Assembly (NCBI RefSeq): GCF_028527925.1 | Contig: NZ_JAPESW010000011.1 | Coordinates: 40,375 to 104,374 of the forward strand | DNA length: 64,000 nucleotides | From: Cellulomonas fimi | GTDB lineage: Bacteria; Actinomycetota; Actinomycetes; Actinomycetales; Cellulomonadaceae | Reading direction: 5' to 3' | In this document: positions 7,899-17,454 of the stretch, one piece after another | Numbering within the stretch: the stretch's first letter is position 1 | How the letters are laid out: the number at the start of each line of letters is the position of its first letter | Notes under the pieces: model-generated | What the model was told of the DNA's origin: nothing | What the model saw: the letters and a program-made list of their open reading frames with translations, nothing else | Database searches by the model: none | Program-made: the position numbers and the translations under genes

Positions 7899-8903
7899 AT
7901 GGTGCGCATGGCGGACGTGGCCCGCGCGGCCGGCGTCTCGGTCATGACCGTGTCGAACGTCCTCAACGAGCGCCTCCCCGTCGGCGAGCCGACGCGCGCC
8001 CGCGTCATGGCGGCCGTCGAAGCCCTCGGGTACGAGGTCAACCTGACCGCGCGGCACCTGCGGGCCGGCCGGACCGACACCGTCGCCTTCGTCGTCCCGA
8101 GCTTCCACGACTACTTCGGGGAGCTCGCCGACCACCTGGCCCCGCTCGTCGAGGCCGAGGGGCGTCACCTCGTGCTCGAGCGGACGAGCGCCAACGCGGA
8201 GCAGGAGATGGAGGCGCTGAGCGTCGCGCGGCTCCAGATGTACGACGGCGTGCTGCTGTCCGTCGCCGGTCTCGACCTGGAGCAGCTGGCGCGCGTGCGG
8301 ACCTCCAAGCCCATCGTGCTGCTGGGCGAGCGCGACGTCCCCGACCACCTCAACCACGTGCGCCTGGCGAACGAGTCGGGCGCACGCCTGGCCACGGCCC
8401 ACATGATCGAGCGCGGATCTCGCCGCATCCTCGCGCTCGGGTGCTCGTTCGACGGCGCCCACATGATGACCACGGACCGCCGCGTCGGGTGGGAGCACGC
8501 GTGCCACGACGCCGGCCTCGCCGCCGACCCGGCCTACGTCGTGCCCGTCAGCGACTACACGTCGCTCGGTGGTCGCGACGCGATGCTCGAGTTCATCGAC
8601 TCGGGGCTGCCCTTCGACGGGGTCTTCGCCGTCACCGACATCGTCGCCCTCGGGGCGCTGTCAGCCCTCGCCGACCGTGGGCTGCAGGTCCCCGGCGACG
8701 TCCAGCTCGCCGGGTTCGACAACCTCGACATGTCCCGCTTCATCCCGCCGGGCATCACGTCGGTCGACGCCAACCACGAGGGCGTGGCCGAGGCGGCGGT
8801 CGGCCTGCTGCACCGCCAGATGGCGGGCTGGACCGGCCCCGCCGAGCACGTCGTCGCACCCGTCCGCCTCGTGGTGCGGGGATCCACCCGCGCCGGCGCC
8901 TAG
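7899..8903 (+). CDS. LacI-family transcriptional regulator of the arabinoxylan locus
   Basis: About 334 residues. The N-terminal LacI helix-turn-helix ([20 protein letters not shown], about residues 4-23) and hinge helix precede a periplasmic-binding-protein-like effector domain (about residues 60-330). I start at the ATG at 7899 because AGGAGG (7887-7892) is 6 nt before it; the ATG at 7893 abuts that sequence directly. It is the first gene of the rightward arm and divergent from the sugar transporter. The two CG-centred palindromes in the intervening DNA are its likely operators, giving repression of both arms until an arabinose- or xylose-containing ligand binds. The effector identity is not visible in the sequence. 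Confidence 0.93.
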   Translation: MVRMADVARAAGVSVMTVSNVLNERLPVGEPTRARVMAAVEALGYEVNLTARHLRAGRTDTVAFVVPSFHDYFGELADHLAPLVEAEGRHLVLERTSANAEQEMEALSVARLQMYDGVLLSVAGLDLEQLARVRTSKPIVLLGERDVPDHLNHVRLANESGARLATAHMIERGSRRILALGCSFDGAHMMTTDRRVGWEHACHDAGLAADPAYVVPVSDYTSLGGRDAMLEFIDSGLPFDGVFAVTDIVALGALSALADRGLQVPGDVQLAGFDNLDMSRFIPPGITSVDANHEGVAEAAVGLLHRQMAGWTGPAEHVVAPVRLVVRGSTRAGA

Positions 8904-8967
8904 CCGCACCCGCGCGAGCGGCCCTCCGCGTCACCCACGTCGCCACCCGGTCAAAGGAGACCCACCT

Positions 8968-10512
8968 GTGAGCACCCCTGCGCCTGCGCCCGCCCGCACG
9001 ACCGCGATCATCGACCTCGACCTGCCCGGTGCGACGATCAGCCGGCACGTGTACGGGCACTTCGCGGAGCACCTGGGCCGATGCATCTACGGCGGGTTCT
9101 GGGTGGGCGAGGACTCGCCCGTGCCGAACGTGCGCGGCATCCGGTCCGACGTCGTGGCGGCGCTGCGGGACCTGCGCATCCCGAACCTGCGCTGGCCGGG
9201 GGGCTGCTTCGCCGACGACTACCACTGGCGGGACGGGATCGGCCCGCGCGACCAGCGGCCCCGGATGGTCAACTCGCACTGGGGCGACGTCGTCGAGGAC
9301 AACGCGTTCGGCACCCACGAGTTCATGGACCTGTGCGAGCTGCTCGGGGCCGACCCGTACGTGTCCGGGAACGTCGGGTCCGGCAGCGTGGCGGAGATGT
9401 CGGACTGGGTCGAGTACCTCACCCGGGCCGACGACTCCCCGATGGCGGCCCTGCGCCGGGCGAACGGTCGCGACGAGCCGTGGCGCGTGCCGTTCTGGGG
9501 GCTGGGGAACGAGGCGTGGGGGTGCGGCGGGCACCTGCGTGCGGAGCAGTTCGCGTCGTTGGCCCGGCAGTACGCCACGTACTCGCGCGACCACGGCGGC
9601 AACGCGCTCTACCGGATCGCGGCCGGCGCGAACGAGTCGGACCTGCACTGGACCGAGACGCTGATGCGCTCGTTCGACGACCTGGCCGCCGACCCGACCG
9701 AGCCGCCCCGGCCGTTCCAGGCCGTGTCGCTGCACTACTACACGATGTCCGGATCGTGGGGCGACAAGGGTGACGCCACCGGCTTCAGCACGGACGAGTG
9801 GTACACGACGATGGCCCGGGCCCGCCGCATGGAGGAGCTGCTCACGCGCCATTCGACGGTGATGGACCGGTACGACCCGCACCGCAAGGTCGGCCTGGTC
9901 GTCGACGAGTGGGGCACCTGGTGGAACGTCGAGAAGGGCACGAACCCGGGGTTCCTGTACCAGCAGAACACGCTGCGCGACGCGCTGGTCGCGTCCGTGC
10001 ACCTCGACGCGTTCCACCGGCACGCCGAGCGGGTCGTGATGGCGAACATCGCGCAGACCGTCAACGTGCTCCAGGCGATGATCCTGACCGATCCCGACAC
10101 GGGCGCGCTCGTGCTCACCCCGACGTACCACGTGTTCGCGATGAACCGCGGGCACCACGACGCCGCCGCGCTCGCCGTGCACCTGCGCGACGTGGAAACC
10201 CGGACCGTCGACGGGACCGAGCTGCCGCTGGTCTCGGCGTCGGCGTCTGTCAAGGGCGACACCGCGCTGGTCTCGCTGTCGAACCTCGACACCGAGACCG
10301 ACCGCACGGTCGTGCTCGACCTGCGCGGCCGGGACGTCGTCGGGCACGAGGCGCGGGTACTCACCGCGCCGGCCCTGGACGCGCACAACACGCCCGAGCA
10401 CCTCGACGCCGTCACACCGGCCGCGCACGACGGCGTGCGACCCCACGCGCGCGGGCTCGAGGTCGACCTCCCCGCGCACTCCTACGTCACCGTCGGTCTC
10501 GGGCTTCGTTGA
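8968..10512 (+). CDS. abfA: GH51 alpha-L-arabinofuranosidase
   Basis: A 514-residue intracellular enzyme with no signal peptide. It is a (beta/alpha)8 catalytic barrel with a C-terminal beta-sandwich, the usual length for single-unit GH51 enzymes. The acid/base is Glu182 in [13 protein letters not shown] and the nucleophile Glu314 in VDEWGTWW. The segments [15 protein letters not shown] and [14 protein letters not shown] are also diagnostic. It starts at GTG with AAAGGAGA 7 nt upstream. It removes arabinofuranosyl side groups from imported arabinoxylo-oligosaccharides, clearing the xylose backbone for the xylosidases beside it. Its stop overlaps the start of the GH43 gene, so translation is coupled. 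Confidence 0.95.
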   Translation: MSTPAPAPARTTAIIDLDLPGATISRHVYGHFAEHLGRCIYGGFWVGEDSPVPNVRGIRSDVVAALRDLRIPNLRWPGGCFADDYHWRDGIGPRDQRPRMVNSHWGDVVEDNAFGTHEFMDLCELLGADPYVSGNVGSGSVAEMSDWVEYLTRADDSPMAALRRANGRDEPWRVPFWGLGNEAWGCGGHLRAEQFASLARQYATYSRDHGGNALYRIAAGANESDLHWTETLMRSFDDLAADPTEPPRPFQAVSLHYYTMSGSWGDKGDATGFSTDEWYTTMARARRMEELLTRHSTVMDRYDPHRKVGLVVDEWGTWWNVEKGTNPGFLYQQNTLRDALVASVHLDAFHRHAERVVMANIAQTVNVLQAMILTDPDTGALVLTPTYHVFAMNRGHHDAAALAVHLRDVETRTVDGTELPLVSASASVKGDTALVSLSNLDTETDRTVVLDLRGRDVVGHEARVLTAPALDAHNTPEHLDAVTPAAHDGVRPHARGLEVDLPAHSYVTVGLGLR

Positions 10513-10547
10513 TGGCACCTGGTCAGTTGATGGCACCTGGCCAGCAG
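10512..10547 (+). repeat. 18-bp tandem duplication spanning the GH43 start codon
   Basis: Two adjacent 18-bp units, differing at three positions, encode MAPGQL and MAPGQQ. Each carries an ATG in frame, so the gene has two equivalent start codons 18 nt apart. Only the first overlaps the upstream stop codon. Confidence 0.85.
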
Positions 10548-12164
10548 GCGCTCACCGGCGCCGAGCCGGTCATCTTCGCGGACGTCCCCGACCCGGACGT
10601 CGTCTTCGACGGGCGGCACTACTACATGGTCAGCACGACCATGTACTTCGCGCCGAGCGTGCCGATCATGCGCTCGAGCGACCTGGTGCACTGGTCGATC
10701 GCCGGCTACACCGCCCCGATCCTCGACGACACTGACGCGCTCGCCCTGCGCCACGGGCAGGACGCCTACGGGCAGGGCACCTGGGCCGCGAGCATCCGGC
10801 ACCACGAGGGCACCTTCTACGTCTCGGTCGGGAGCCTGACCACGCAGAAGACGTACGTCTACGCGACGCCAAGCATCGAGCACGGCCCGTGGACGAGGTC
10901 GGTGCTCGACGGCTACGCCCACGACCAGTCGCTCCTGTTCGACGACGGGGCCGTGTGGGTCGTCTACGGCGCCGGGGTGATCGACCTGCGCCGGCTCGCC
11001 CGGGACGACCACGGGACGTTCGTCTGGGACGGCCCGCCGACACGGCTCGTCGAGGACGCCGGCGTCGACCAGACCAGCGGGCTCCCCGCGGAGGGCGCGC
11101 ACGCCTACAGGATCGGCGACCACTACTACGTCTTCATGATCCAGTGGCCGACGGGCGGGATCCGCCAGGAGGTCGTGTGGCGATCCCCTTCGCTGACGCC
11201 GCAGTCCCAGGGCGGGACCTGGGAGGGCAGGGTCGTGCTCAGCCAGGCGGTGCCGGTCGCGGGGCGCCCGGGTGGCGGCGTCGCTCAGGGTGGCGTCGTC
11301 CAGGCGGCGGACGGGCAGTGGTACGCGATGCTCTTCCAGGACGAGGGGCCGCTCGGGCGCTCACCGCAGCTCGCGCGCGTCACCTGGGACGCGGACGGGT
11401 GGCCGGTGTACGCGCTCGGCGCCGCGCCGACGGTGCCCGCCGGCGCGGCGTCGGCGGGAGCGACGGACCTCCTCGTCTCCGACGACTTCGACAACCAGCC
11501 GACGCGGGCCGGCTACTGGAGCACGGCGGACGCCGGTGCCCTGACGACGTCGGAGGAGAACGCCTGGAACGGGTCGAGCCTCGGGCTGACGTGGCAGTGG
11601 AACCACAACCCGGACAACCGGTTCTGGTCGCTCACCGACCGGCCCGGCCACCTGCGGCTGACGACGGGCAGCATCGCGTCGGGCATCCTCGACGCCCGCA
11701 ACACGCTCACCCAGCGCACGTGCGGGCCCGCGAGCGCCGCCGCGATCTCGCTCGACGTGTCCGCCATGTTGGACGGCGACGTCGCCGGGTTGTCCGCGTA
11801 CCAGCAGAAGTACGGGTACGTGGGCGTCGAGATGGCCGACGGCGCCCGCCGGCTCGTGATGCGCCGTGCCGACCGGGACGGGGACGTCGCCTTCACCAGC
11901 GCCCCGGTGCCGCTGACGGCCGCGACCGTCCTGCTCCGCGTCGACGTGGACTTCCGCGACGCCGCCGACCGCGCCTCGTTCGCGTACTCGCTCGACGGCG
12001 CCGCCTGGACGCCGATCGGCGACGACCTGGCGATGGAGTACAGCCTCGACCACTTCACGGGGTACCGGTTCGCGATCTTCTGCTACGCCACGGCCGAGAC
12101 CGGCGGCCACGTGGACGTCGACTGGTTCCGGGTCGGCGACGACATCGGAGGGATGCAGCCATGA
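10512..12164 (+). CDS. GH43 beta-xylosidase/arabinofuranosidase with C-terminal beta-sandwich
   Basis: A 550-residue cytoplasmic GH43 enzyme. A five-bladed beta-propeller (residues about 20-320) has the base Asp27 in VPDPDVVFDG and the acid Glu194 in GLPAEGAHAY. The C-terminal lectin-like domain (about 330-545) corresponds to the GH43_C2/DUF1349 module that shapes the active site in xylan-acting members. The closest architecture is the GH43 subfamily of beta-xylosidases and arabinofuranosidases; which activity dominates cannot be told. The ATG overlaps the GH51 stop (ATGA), and an identical frame restarts 18 nt later because the first six codons are duplicated. Its stop overlaps the next gene's ATG. 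Confidence 0.9.
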   Translation: MAPGQLMAPGQQALTGAEPVIFADVPDPDVVFDGRHYYMVSTTMYFAPSVPIMRSSDLVHWSIAGYTAPILDDTDALALRHGQDAYGQGTWAASIRHHEGTFYVSVGSLTTQKTYVYATPSIEHGPWTRSVLDGYAHDQSLLFDDGAVWVVYGAGVIDLRRLARDDHGTFVWDGPPTRLVEDAGVDQTSGLPAEGAHAYRIGDHYYVFMIQWPTGGIRQEVVWRSPSLTPQSQGGTWEGRVVLSQAVPVAGRPGGGVAQGGVVQAADGQWYAMLFQDEGPLGRSPQLARVTWDADGWPVYALGAAPTVPAGAASAGATDLLVSDDFDNQPTRAGYWSTADAGALTTSEENAWNGSSLGLTWQWNHNPDNRFWSLTDRPGHLRLTTGSIASGILDARNTLTQRTCGPASAAAISLDVSAMLDGDVAGLSAYQQKYGYVGVEMADGARRLVMRRADRDGDVAFTSAPVPLTAATVLLRVDVDFRDAADRASFAYSLDGAAWTPIGDDLAMEYSLDHFTGYRFAIFCYATAETGGHVDVDWFRVGDDIGGMQP

Positions 12165-13186
12165 CGCGACGACTCGTCCCCGAGCTCGAGGCGCGTCGCC
12201 ACCTCGTCGAGGGCCACGCGGACTTCACGCAGATCCCCGAGGCGGTCGTCGCGCGGTGGAAGGCCCCGTTCGGGCCGCCCGAGGACTGGGACCTGACCGT
12301 GGTCGACCAGGAGGTCACCGGTCCGCACGGCCTCGTGCCCGTGCGCGTCTACACGCCCGTGGGCACGCCGCCCGACGGCGGCCGAGCCTGCCTGGTGTGG
12401 ATGCACGGCGGCGCGTTCGCGTGGGGCGACCTCGACATGGCGGAGGCGCACGAGGCCGCCCGCGGCATCGCCGGCCGCGCGGACGCCGTCGTCGTGTCGG
12501 TCGACTACCGCCTCTGCCCGGTGATGCCGGAGCTCGGCGGCACCGTCGGCGACCGCGTCGACGAGCGCGGCGACCCGGTCCGGTTCCCCGTCCCGCAGGA
12601 CGACTGCCTCGCCGTGCTCGACGCCGTGCGCGCGGACCCGGCCCGCTTCGGGGCCGACGCGGCCCGGGTCGCGATCGGCGGTGCGAGCGCGGGCGCCTTC
12701 CTCGCGGCGGCCGTGACCCTGCGCACCGTCGCGGACGGCGGGCCGCCGTGGCAGACCCTGCTGGTGTACCCGATGCTGCATCCCCGGGTTCCGGCGCTCT
12801 CGGCCGAGGTCGCCGAGGCCCTCGAGGCCGCCCCGCACGCGCTCCAGCTCCCGGCGTGGATGATCGACGCCACGAACCGCACGGTGCTCGGCCGCGACCC
12901 GGAGCCGTCCGACGACGAGGCTTTCCCCGGCCTCGCGGCCCGGCTCGAGGGCTTCCCCCCGACCTACGTCGAGAACGCCGAGTTCGACGCGTTCCGGGCG
13001 AGCGGCGAGCAGTTCAGCACGCGGCTGCGCGCGGCGGGCGTCGACGTCGTCGAGGTGACGCGGGCGGGCGTGCCGCACGGCCATCTCGACTGGGTGGGGT
13101 TCGAGCCCGCGCGGGACACCCTCGACGCCCTCGCTCAGCGGCTGCGCACGCACGTCCCCGCGGGGCCGCGGCCGTCGAACCCCTGA
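12161..13186 (+). CDS. Alpha/beta-hydrolase esterase of the HSL/BD-FAE type
   Basis: A 341-residue cytoplasmic alpha/beta hydrolase. The oxyanion-hole motif His82-Gly-Gly-Ala-Phe follows strand LVWM, and the nucleophile is Ser176 in GGASAGA. An acidic residue in ENAEFDAFR and a His in VPHGHLDW (306 or 308) complete the triad. This is the hormone-sensitive-lipase-like architecture. The start codon overlaps the GH43 stop and the gene sits between two glycosidase genes, so deacylation of imported xylo-oligosaccharides (acetyl or feruloyl groups) is a reasonable inference. The sequence itself does not show the acyl specificity, and generic carboxylesterase activity is possible. Confidence 0.85.
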   Translation: MTRRLVPELEARRHLVEGHADFTQIPEAVVARWKAPFGPPEDWDLTVVDQEVTGPHGLVPVRVYTPVGTPPDGGRACLVWMHGGAFAWGDLDMAEAHEAARGIAGRADAVVVSVDYRLCPVMPELGGTVGDRVDERGDPVRFPVPQDDCLAVLDAVRADPARFGADAARVAIGGASAGAFLAAAVTLRTVADGGPPWQTLLVYPMLHPRVPALSAEVAEALEAAPHALQLPAWMIDATNRTVLGRDPEPSDDEAFPGLAARLEGFPPTYVENAEFDAFRASGEQFSTRLRAAGVDVVEVTRAGVPHGHLDWVGFEPARDTLDALAQRLRTHVPAGPRPSNP

Positions 13187-13202
13187 ACCGAAGGAGATCT
13201 CC

Positions 13203-14867
13203 ATGCCGCACGACGCGCACGCGCTCGACGAGCTGCAGGTCGATGGCGCGCCCCCGTCGGACGCGCCGCTGCATCACGTCTGGAACCGGTGCGTGGGTGC
13301 CGGCCGGGCCAACGAGGCGCTGCGCGCCGACTGGCAAGCGCACCTCCGCGAGGCCGTGGACGTGCTCGGAGTGCGCTCCGTGCGCTTCCACGGCCTGTTC
13401 CACGACGACATGTTCGTGTACCGCGCCACCTACGGCGGCGGCTTCGCGCCGCCCGAGGTCCTGCCCGAGCCGCCGATCACCTTCAGCTACGTCGACATGG
13501 TGTTCGACGCGATCCTCGACGCGGGCGCGCGCCCGTTCGTCGAGCTCGGGTTCATGCCCCGCGAGCTGGCCACGCAGACCGAGACGCTGTTCTGGTGGAA
13601 GGCGCACTGCAGCCCGCCCACCGACATGGCGGAGTGGGTCCGCCTCGTGACCGAGACGGTCCGGCACTGGATCGAGCGGTACGGCCTCGACGAGGTGCGG
13701 GAGTGGCGGTTCGAGGTGTGGAACGAGCCCAACCTGGTGCCCCACTTCTGGACCGGCACCCGCACCCAGTACTTCGAGCTCTACGAGGCCACCGCGCGCG
13801 CCCTGAAGGCGATCGACCCGCAGCTCAAGGTCGGCGGACCGTCGACCTCCGTCTTCGTGCCCGACGCCCGCTACGCCGGCGAGACCTACGACCGCGCGGC
13901 CGAGTTCGCCACCGGCCAGGCGCCCGACCCCGACGCGCTCGACTGGCAGCCGGTCTGGGTCCGCGAGCTCGTCGAGTACTGCGCCGAGCGGGACCTCCCG
14001 CTCGACTTCCTCTCCACCCACCTCTACCCGACGGACTACGCGGCCGACGGGACCGGCAGCGGGTTCACGGCCATCCACCGCCACGTGGACGCCACCGAGC
14101 AGGACCTGCGCCTCATGCAGGACCTCATCGCCGCGAGCCCGTACCCCGACGCCGAGCTGCACATCACCGAGTGGTCGAGCTCGCCGTCGAGCCGCGACCG
14201 CACGCACGACACGCTCTTCGCCGCCACGTACATCACGCGCGCGTTCCTCAAGGGCGCCGCGCTCGCGGACTCGATCTCCTACTGGACGTTCACCGACATC
14301 TTCGAGGAGGGCGGCGCCGGGCTCGGCCCGTTCCACGGCGGCTTCGGGTTCGTCAACGAGCAGGGCATCCACAAGCCCACGTTCCACGCCGTCGCGATGC
14401 TGAACCGCCTGGGCGACCGCGTCGTGCACCAGGACGACCAGGGCATCATCACGCGCTCGTCTTCCGACGGCCGCGTGTCCGCGGTGTTCCTCCACTACCC
14501 CGCCGAGATGGGGACGCGCGGCGTCGAGCAGCACGACTCCTACGCCGCGACGCGCGCGTACCGGGAGATCGGGACGTCCCGCCGGGTCCACCACACCGTC
14601 GCGGGTCTCGAGCCGGGGACCGTCTTCCAGGTCGAGGTGCTCGACTGGGAGCACGGCAACGCCGCCGAGGCGTGGCACCAGATGGGCGAGCCGCTCAACC
14701 TCACCCGCGCCCAGACAGCCGCGCTGAAGTCCGTCGCGGACGACCTGCACCGGTGGACCGTCACGGTCCCGGAGTCCGGCGTCCTCGAGATCGACCTCGA
14801 CCTCCCGGCCTGGGCCGTCGCCTCCGTCGCCCAGCTCTCCCCCGCGGCCGAGGTCGCCTCACGCTGA
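13203..14867 (+). CDS. xynB: GH39 beta-xylosidase
   Basis: A 554-residue GH39 enzyme without a signal peptide. It is a (beta/alpha)8 barrel with acid/base Glu175 in FEVWNEPNL and nucleophile Glu323 in LHITEWSSS, followed by a beta-sandwich. The N-terminal segment HHVWNRCVGAGRANEALR matches the family entry strand. The start ATG follows AAGGAG with 6-nt spacing. It is the last gene of the rightward operon and releases xylose from the non-reducing end of xylo-oligosaccharides. It is the third xylosidase-type family in this locus, after GH120 and GH43. Transcription probably ends at the hairpin 36 nt beyond its stop. Confidence 0.93.
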   Translation: MPHDAHALDELQVDGAPPSDAPLHHVWNRCVGAGRANEALRADWQAHLREAVDVLGVRSVRFHGLFHDDMFVYRATYGGGFAPPEVLPEPPITFSYVDMVFDAILDAGARPFVELGFMPRELATQTETLFWWKAHCSPPTDMAEWVRLVTETVRHWIERYGLDEVREWRFEVWNEPNLVPHFWTGTRTQYFELYEATARALKAIDPQLKVGGPSTSVFVPDARYAGETYDRAAEFATGQAPDPDALDWQPVWVRELVEYCAERDLPLDFLSTHLYPTDYAADGTGSGFTAIHRHVDATEQDLRLMQDLIAASPYPDAELHITEWSSSPSSRDRTHDTLFAATYITRAFLKGAALADSISYWTFTDIFEEGGAGLGPFHGGFGFVNEQGIHKPTFHAVAMLNRLGDRVVHQDDQGIITRSSSDGRVSAVFLHYPAEMGTRGVEQHDSYAATRAYREIGTSRRVHHTVAGLEPGTVFQVEVLDWEHGNAAEAWHQMGEPLNLTRAQTAALKSVADDLHRWTVTVPESGVLEIDLDLPAWAVASVAQLSPAAEVASR

Positions 14868-14902
14868 CGCGTCGACCTCGGGCAGTCCGAACCACCGCAG
14901 AC

Positions 14903-14942
14903 ACACGAACGGCTCCGAGCCGAAGCCCGGAGCCGTTCGTGT
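14903..14942. terminator. Bidirectional hairpin terminator between xynB and tRNA-Leu
   Basis: A perfect 15-bp stem (arms 14903-14917 and 14928-14942, core CACGAACGGCTCCG) with a 10-nt loop. It lies between converging transcripts: the GH39 operon from the left and tRNA-Leu from the right. Confidence 0.88.
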
Positions 14943-14958
14943 TCGCTGTCTCAACGAG

Positions 14959-15041
14959 TGTCCGGAGGGGGACTTGAACCCCCACGCCCTTTCGGGCACT
15001 AGCACCTCAAGCTAGCGCGTCTGCCATTCCGCCACCCGGAC
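14959..15041 (-). tRNA. tRNA-Leu (anticodon GAG)
   Basis: An 83-nt class II tRNA with a GTCCGGG acceptor arm, a long variable arm (TGCCCGAAAGGGCG), the T-loop GTTCAAGTC, and anticodon loop TTGAGGT giving GAG. It reads CUC and CUU leucine codons; CUC is among the commonest codons in this genome. The discriminator is A and the 3' CCA is not encoded. Confidence 0.97.
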
Positions 15042-15195
15042 AGGTGGACCGTCCGGGGGCCCGTGGGCTCCCTCAGGTGCGGCAGAAAAGATAGCACGGT
15101 GCGGCGGTCGGGCATGCATCGGCCCCGGGGTGCAGACTGACGCCACAGGCGCGGGGCACCAGCGCCACGACCGAGTCCGACGTGGCGGGGGGTTC

Positions 15196-16419
15196 ATGGC
15201 CGAGGCGACCGGCACCGGGAGCAAGGGGCTGACCGGCCCGAGCAACCCGGCGGCCCGCAAGGTGGCAGGGGCGCGGCGCAACCCCAGCGTGTACGGGGTC
15301 GAGCACACCGCGCCGCACTGGCTGCGCGTCATGGCGGGCGTGTCGTGGCGGCTGCTCGTCGTGCTCGCGGCCGTCGCGCTCGTCTTCTACGCCACGTCGC
15401 GCGTGCAGCTGCTGTTCATCGCGGTGTTCCTCGCGTTCGTGTTCTCCGCGGTGCTCCGCCCGATCGTGGACTTCCTGTCGCGGTTCATGTGGCGCGGACT
15501 CGCGACCGCGCTCGCGATCCTGGGCGGCATCCTCTTCTTCGTCGGGCTCCTGACCTACATCGGGTACTCGATCGCGAACCAGTGGAACGACCTCACCAAG
15601 CAGTTCAGCGACGGCATCTCGCAGATCACGGACTTCCTGGAGAGCGGCGCGCTGCCGTTCACGATCACGAACGACCAGATCGCCGAGTGGATCGGGAACG
15701 CGCAGCAGTGGGTGCAGGACCACGCGGGCGACCTCGCGTCGCAGGCCGCCGCCGGTGCCGGCTCCGTGGTCGAGATCTTCACCGCGCTGGCGCTCGCGAT
15801 CTTCTGCACGGTGTTCTTCCTGGCGCGCGGCCAGGAGATGTGGACGTGGTTCCTCAACCAGCTGCCCACGCGGTTCCGCGAGACCTGGAAGGTCGCGGGC
15901 GGCGCAGGCTGGTACACGTTCTCCGGCTACACGCGCGGCACGGTCATCATCGCCGTCACCGACGGGCTGCTCGCGTTCATCCTGCTGACGATCCTGCGGG
16001 TGCCGCTCTCGGCGCCCCTCGCGGTGCTCGTCATGATCGGTGCGTTCATCCCGCTGGTCGGCGCACCCGCGGCCATGATCGTCGCGATGATCGTCGCGCT
16101 CGCCGCGAACGGGCTGTGGTCCGCGGCGATCGTCGGCATCGGCATCGCGCTGATCGGGCAGTTCGAGGGGCACATCCTGCAGCCGCTCGTCATGGGCAAG
16201 CAGGTGTCCCTGCACCCCGTGGTCGTCGCCCTCGCCGTGACGGCCGGGACGCTCACCGCCGGCATCCTCGGCGCCGTCATCGCCGTGCCGCTCGTGTCCG
16301 TCGTCTGGGCGATCTTCTCCCGGCTGCGGACGCTCGAGCCGCCGATGGACGAGGACGAGGCGGACGACGAGGTGCGGCCGGCGACCGACGAGGAGGCGGC
16401 AGGCACACCGCGCGGCTGA
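15196..16419 (+). CDS. AI-2E transporter family (PerM/YhhT-like) membrane protein
   Basis: A 407-residue polytopic protein with about eight hydrophobic segments. A charged N-terminal tail ending in APHWLRVMAGVSW precedes them, and the C-terminus is an acidic tail rich in Asp and Glu. The region IGAFIPLVGAPAAMIVAMIVAL and the EGHILQPLVMGK motif are characteristic of the AI-2E exporter/PerM family. Actual substrates are unknown in most members; autoinducer export has been shown for few and Na+/H+ antiport for some. I start at the ATG at 15196, preceded by a GGGGGG ribosome-binding site, rather than at an upstream ATG that would add a non-conserved tail. Confidence 0.85.
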   Translation: MAEATGTGSKGLTGPSNPAARKVAGARRNPSVYGVEHTAPHWLRVMAGVSWRLLVVLAAVALVFYATSRVQLLFIAVFLAFVFSAVLRPIVDFLSRFMWRGLATALAILGGILFFVGLLTYIGYSIANQWNDLTKQFSDGISQITDFLESGALPFTITNDQIAEWIGNAQQWVQDHAGDLASQAAAGAGSVVEIFTALALAIFCTVFFLARGQEMWTWFLNQLPTRFRETWKVAGGAGWYTFSGYTRGTVIIAVTDGLLAFILLTILRVPLSAPLAVLVMIGAFIPLVGAPAAMIVAMIVALAANGLWSAAIVGIGIALIGQFEGHILQPLVMGKQVSLHPVVVALAVTAGTLTAGILGAVIAVPLVSVVWAIFSRLRTLEPPMDEDEADDEVRPATDEEAAGTPRG

Positions 16420-16460
16420 CGCGCCGTCCTCACGGCCGTCGCAGGGTGACGACCCGGCGG

Positions 16461-17345
16461 TCAGGCCAGGGCGCGCTCGACGGCGGCGTCGAGGTCGCCG
16501 CGCACCTCCGCAGGAACGTCGAGCAGCGGCGCCGGGAGCGGCCCGAGGTCGAGGCCCACGTGCCGGGCGACCGGACCCGCGAGGCGCATCGCACCCCAGC
16601 GCGCACCGAGCGCGGTGAGCGGGGCGAGCCGCTCGGTCCAGGTCTCGACGAGCGCCGTGTCACCGGCCGTCGCCGCGGCCGCGGTGGCCACCCACGGGCG
16701 GGGCAGGACGCCCGCGAGGCCGCTGTGCCACGTCCGGGCACCCGCGAGCAGCGCCTGCACGCCCAGCGCGTCGCCGCTGAAGCCGACCTCGACGTGCGCA
16801 GGGACGCCGGCGAGGAGCGCGGAGCAGCGGGTGCGGACGTCGTCCGCGTCGAGCCCGCGGTCCTTGAGCCCGCCGATGCCGGGCAGCGCGGCGATGGCGA
16901 GGAGGTCGTCGACCGTGAGCTCCAGGCCCGTCGTGCGGGGGTTGTGGTAGATCCAGACGGGCACCTCGGCGACGGCCGCGACGTCCCGGTACAGCGCGAG
17001 CGCCTCGGCGGCGGTGAGAGGCAGGTACGACGTCGTCGGCAGCAGCACGGCGTCGACGCCCGCGGCGCGCGCGGCGGCAGCATGCCCGAGCACGTCGTTC
17101 GTCGTCAGCGCGCCGATCCCGCACACCACGGGCACCCGACGGTCGACCGCCTCGACCGCGGCGCGCGCGACCCGCGCCCGGTCGCCGCCACTCAGGTAGG
17201 CGAAGCCGCCCGTCGAGCCGAGCACCGCGACGGCGTCCGCGCCCGCCGTGACGGCGCGGTCCGCGAGCGCGGCCAGCACGCCGGCGGCGACGCCGCCGTC
17301 GGCGGTGCGCGGGGTGGGCAGGTACGCGGCGAGGGGTCCGAGCAT
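16461..17345 (-). CDS. Dihydrodipicolinate synthase/N-acetylneuraminate lyase family aldolase
   Basis: A 294-residue (beta/alpha)8 class I aldolase. The Schiff-base lysine is Lys161 in GIGGLKDRG, and Tyr133 lies in IYHNPR, the same positions as in E. coli DapA. The substrate-loop motif GSTGGFAYLS replaces the usual GTTGE. That difference, and the lack of dap neighbours, make a 2-keto-acid aldolase or a paralogue other than the biosynthetic DapA equally possible. The ATG at 17345 has TAGCCT 7 nt upstream, which suggests a leaderless transcript; the longest open frame adds an unlikely Arg/Pro-rich extension. Confidence 0.82.
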   Translation of the reverse strand: MLGPLAAYLPTPRTADGGVAAGVLAALADRAVTAGADAVAVLGSTGGFAYLSGGDRARVARAAVEAVDRRVPVVCGIGALTTNDVLGHAAAARAAGVDAVLLPTTSYLPLTAAEALALYRDVAAVAEVPVWIYHNPRTTGLELTVDDLLAIAALPGIGGLKDRGLDADDVRTRCSALLAGVPAHVEVGFSGDALGVQALLAGARTWHSGLAGVLPRPWVATAAAATAGDTALVETWTERLAPLTALGARWGAMRLAGPVARHVGLDLGPLPAPLLDVPAEVRGDLDAAVERALA

Positions 17346-17352
17346 GGGCGGG

Positions 17353-17358
17353 AGGCTA
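17353..17358 (-). promoter_or_regulatory. -10-like hexamer of a leaderless promoter
   Basis: TAGCCT on the minus strand, 7 nt before the ATG of the DHDPS-family gene. Confidence 0.45.
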
Positions 17359-17454
17359 GCGAAGGCTGCCACCGGCCCCGCAGACCGCTCGCTGGCCGGT
17401 CGACGCATCGGCGTCCAGGGCGGAGAGCGGGTCACGGACGGCGGCAGTCGGCGT

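Noticed and set aside
15068..15113. Promoter for tRNA-Leu
   Set aside because: A TATCTT hexamer lies about 46 bp upstream of the tRNA 5' end, but I could not pair it with a -35, so no feature is listed.
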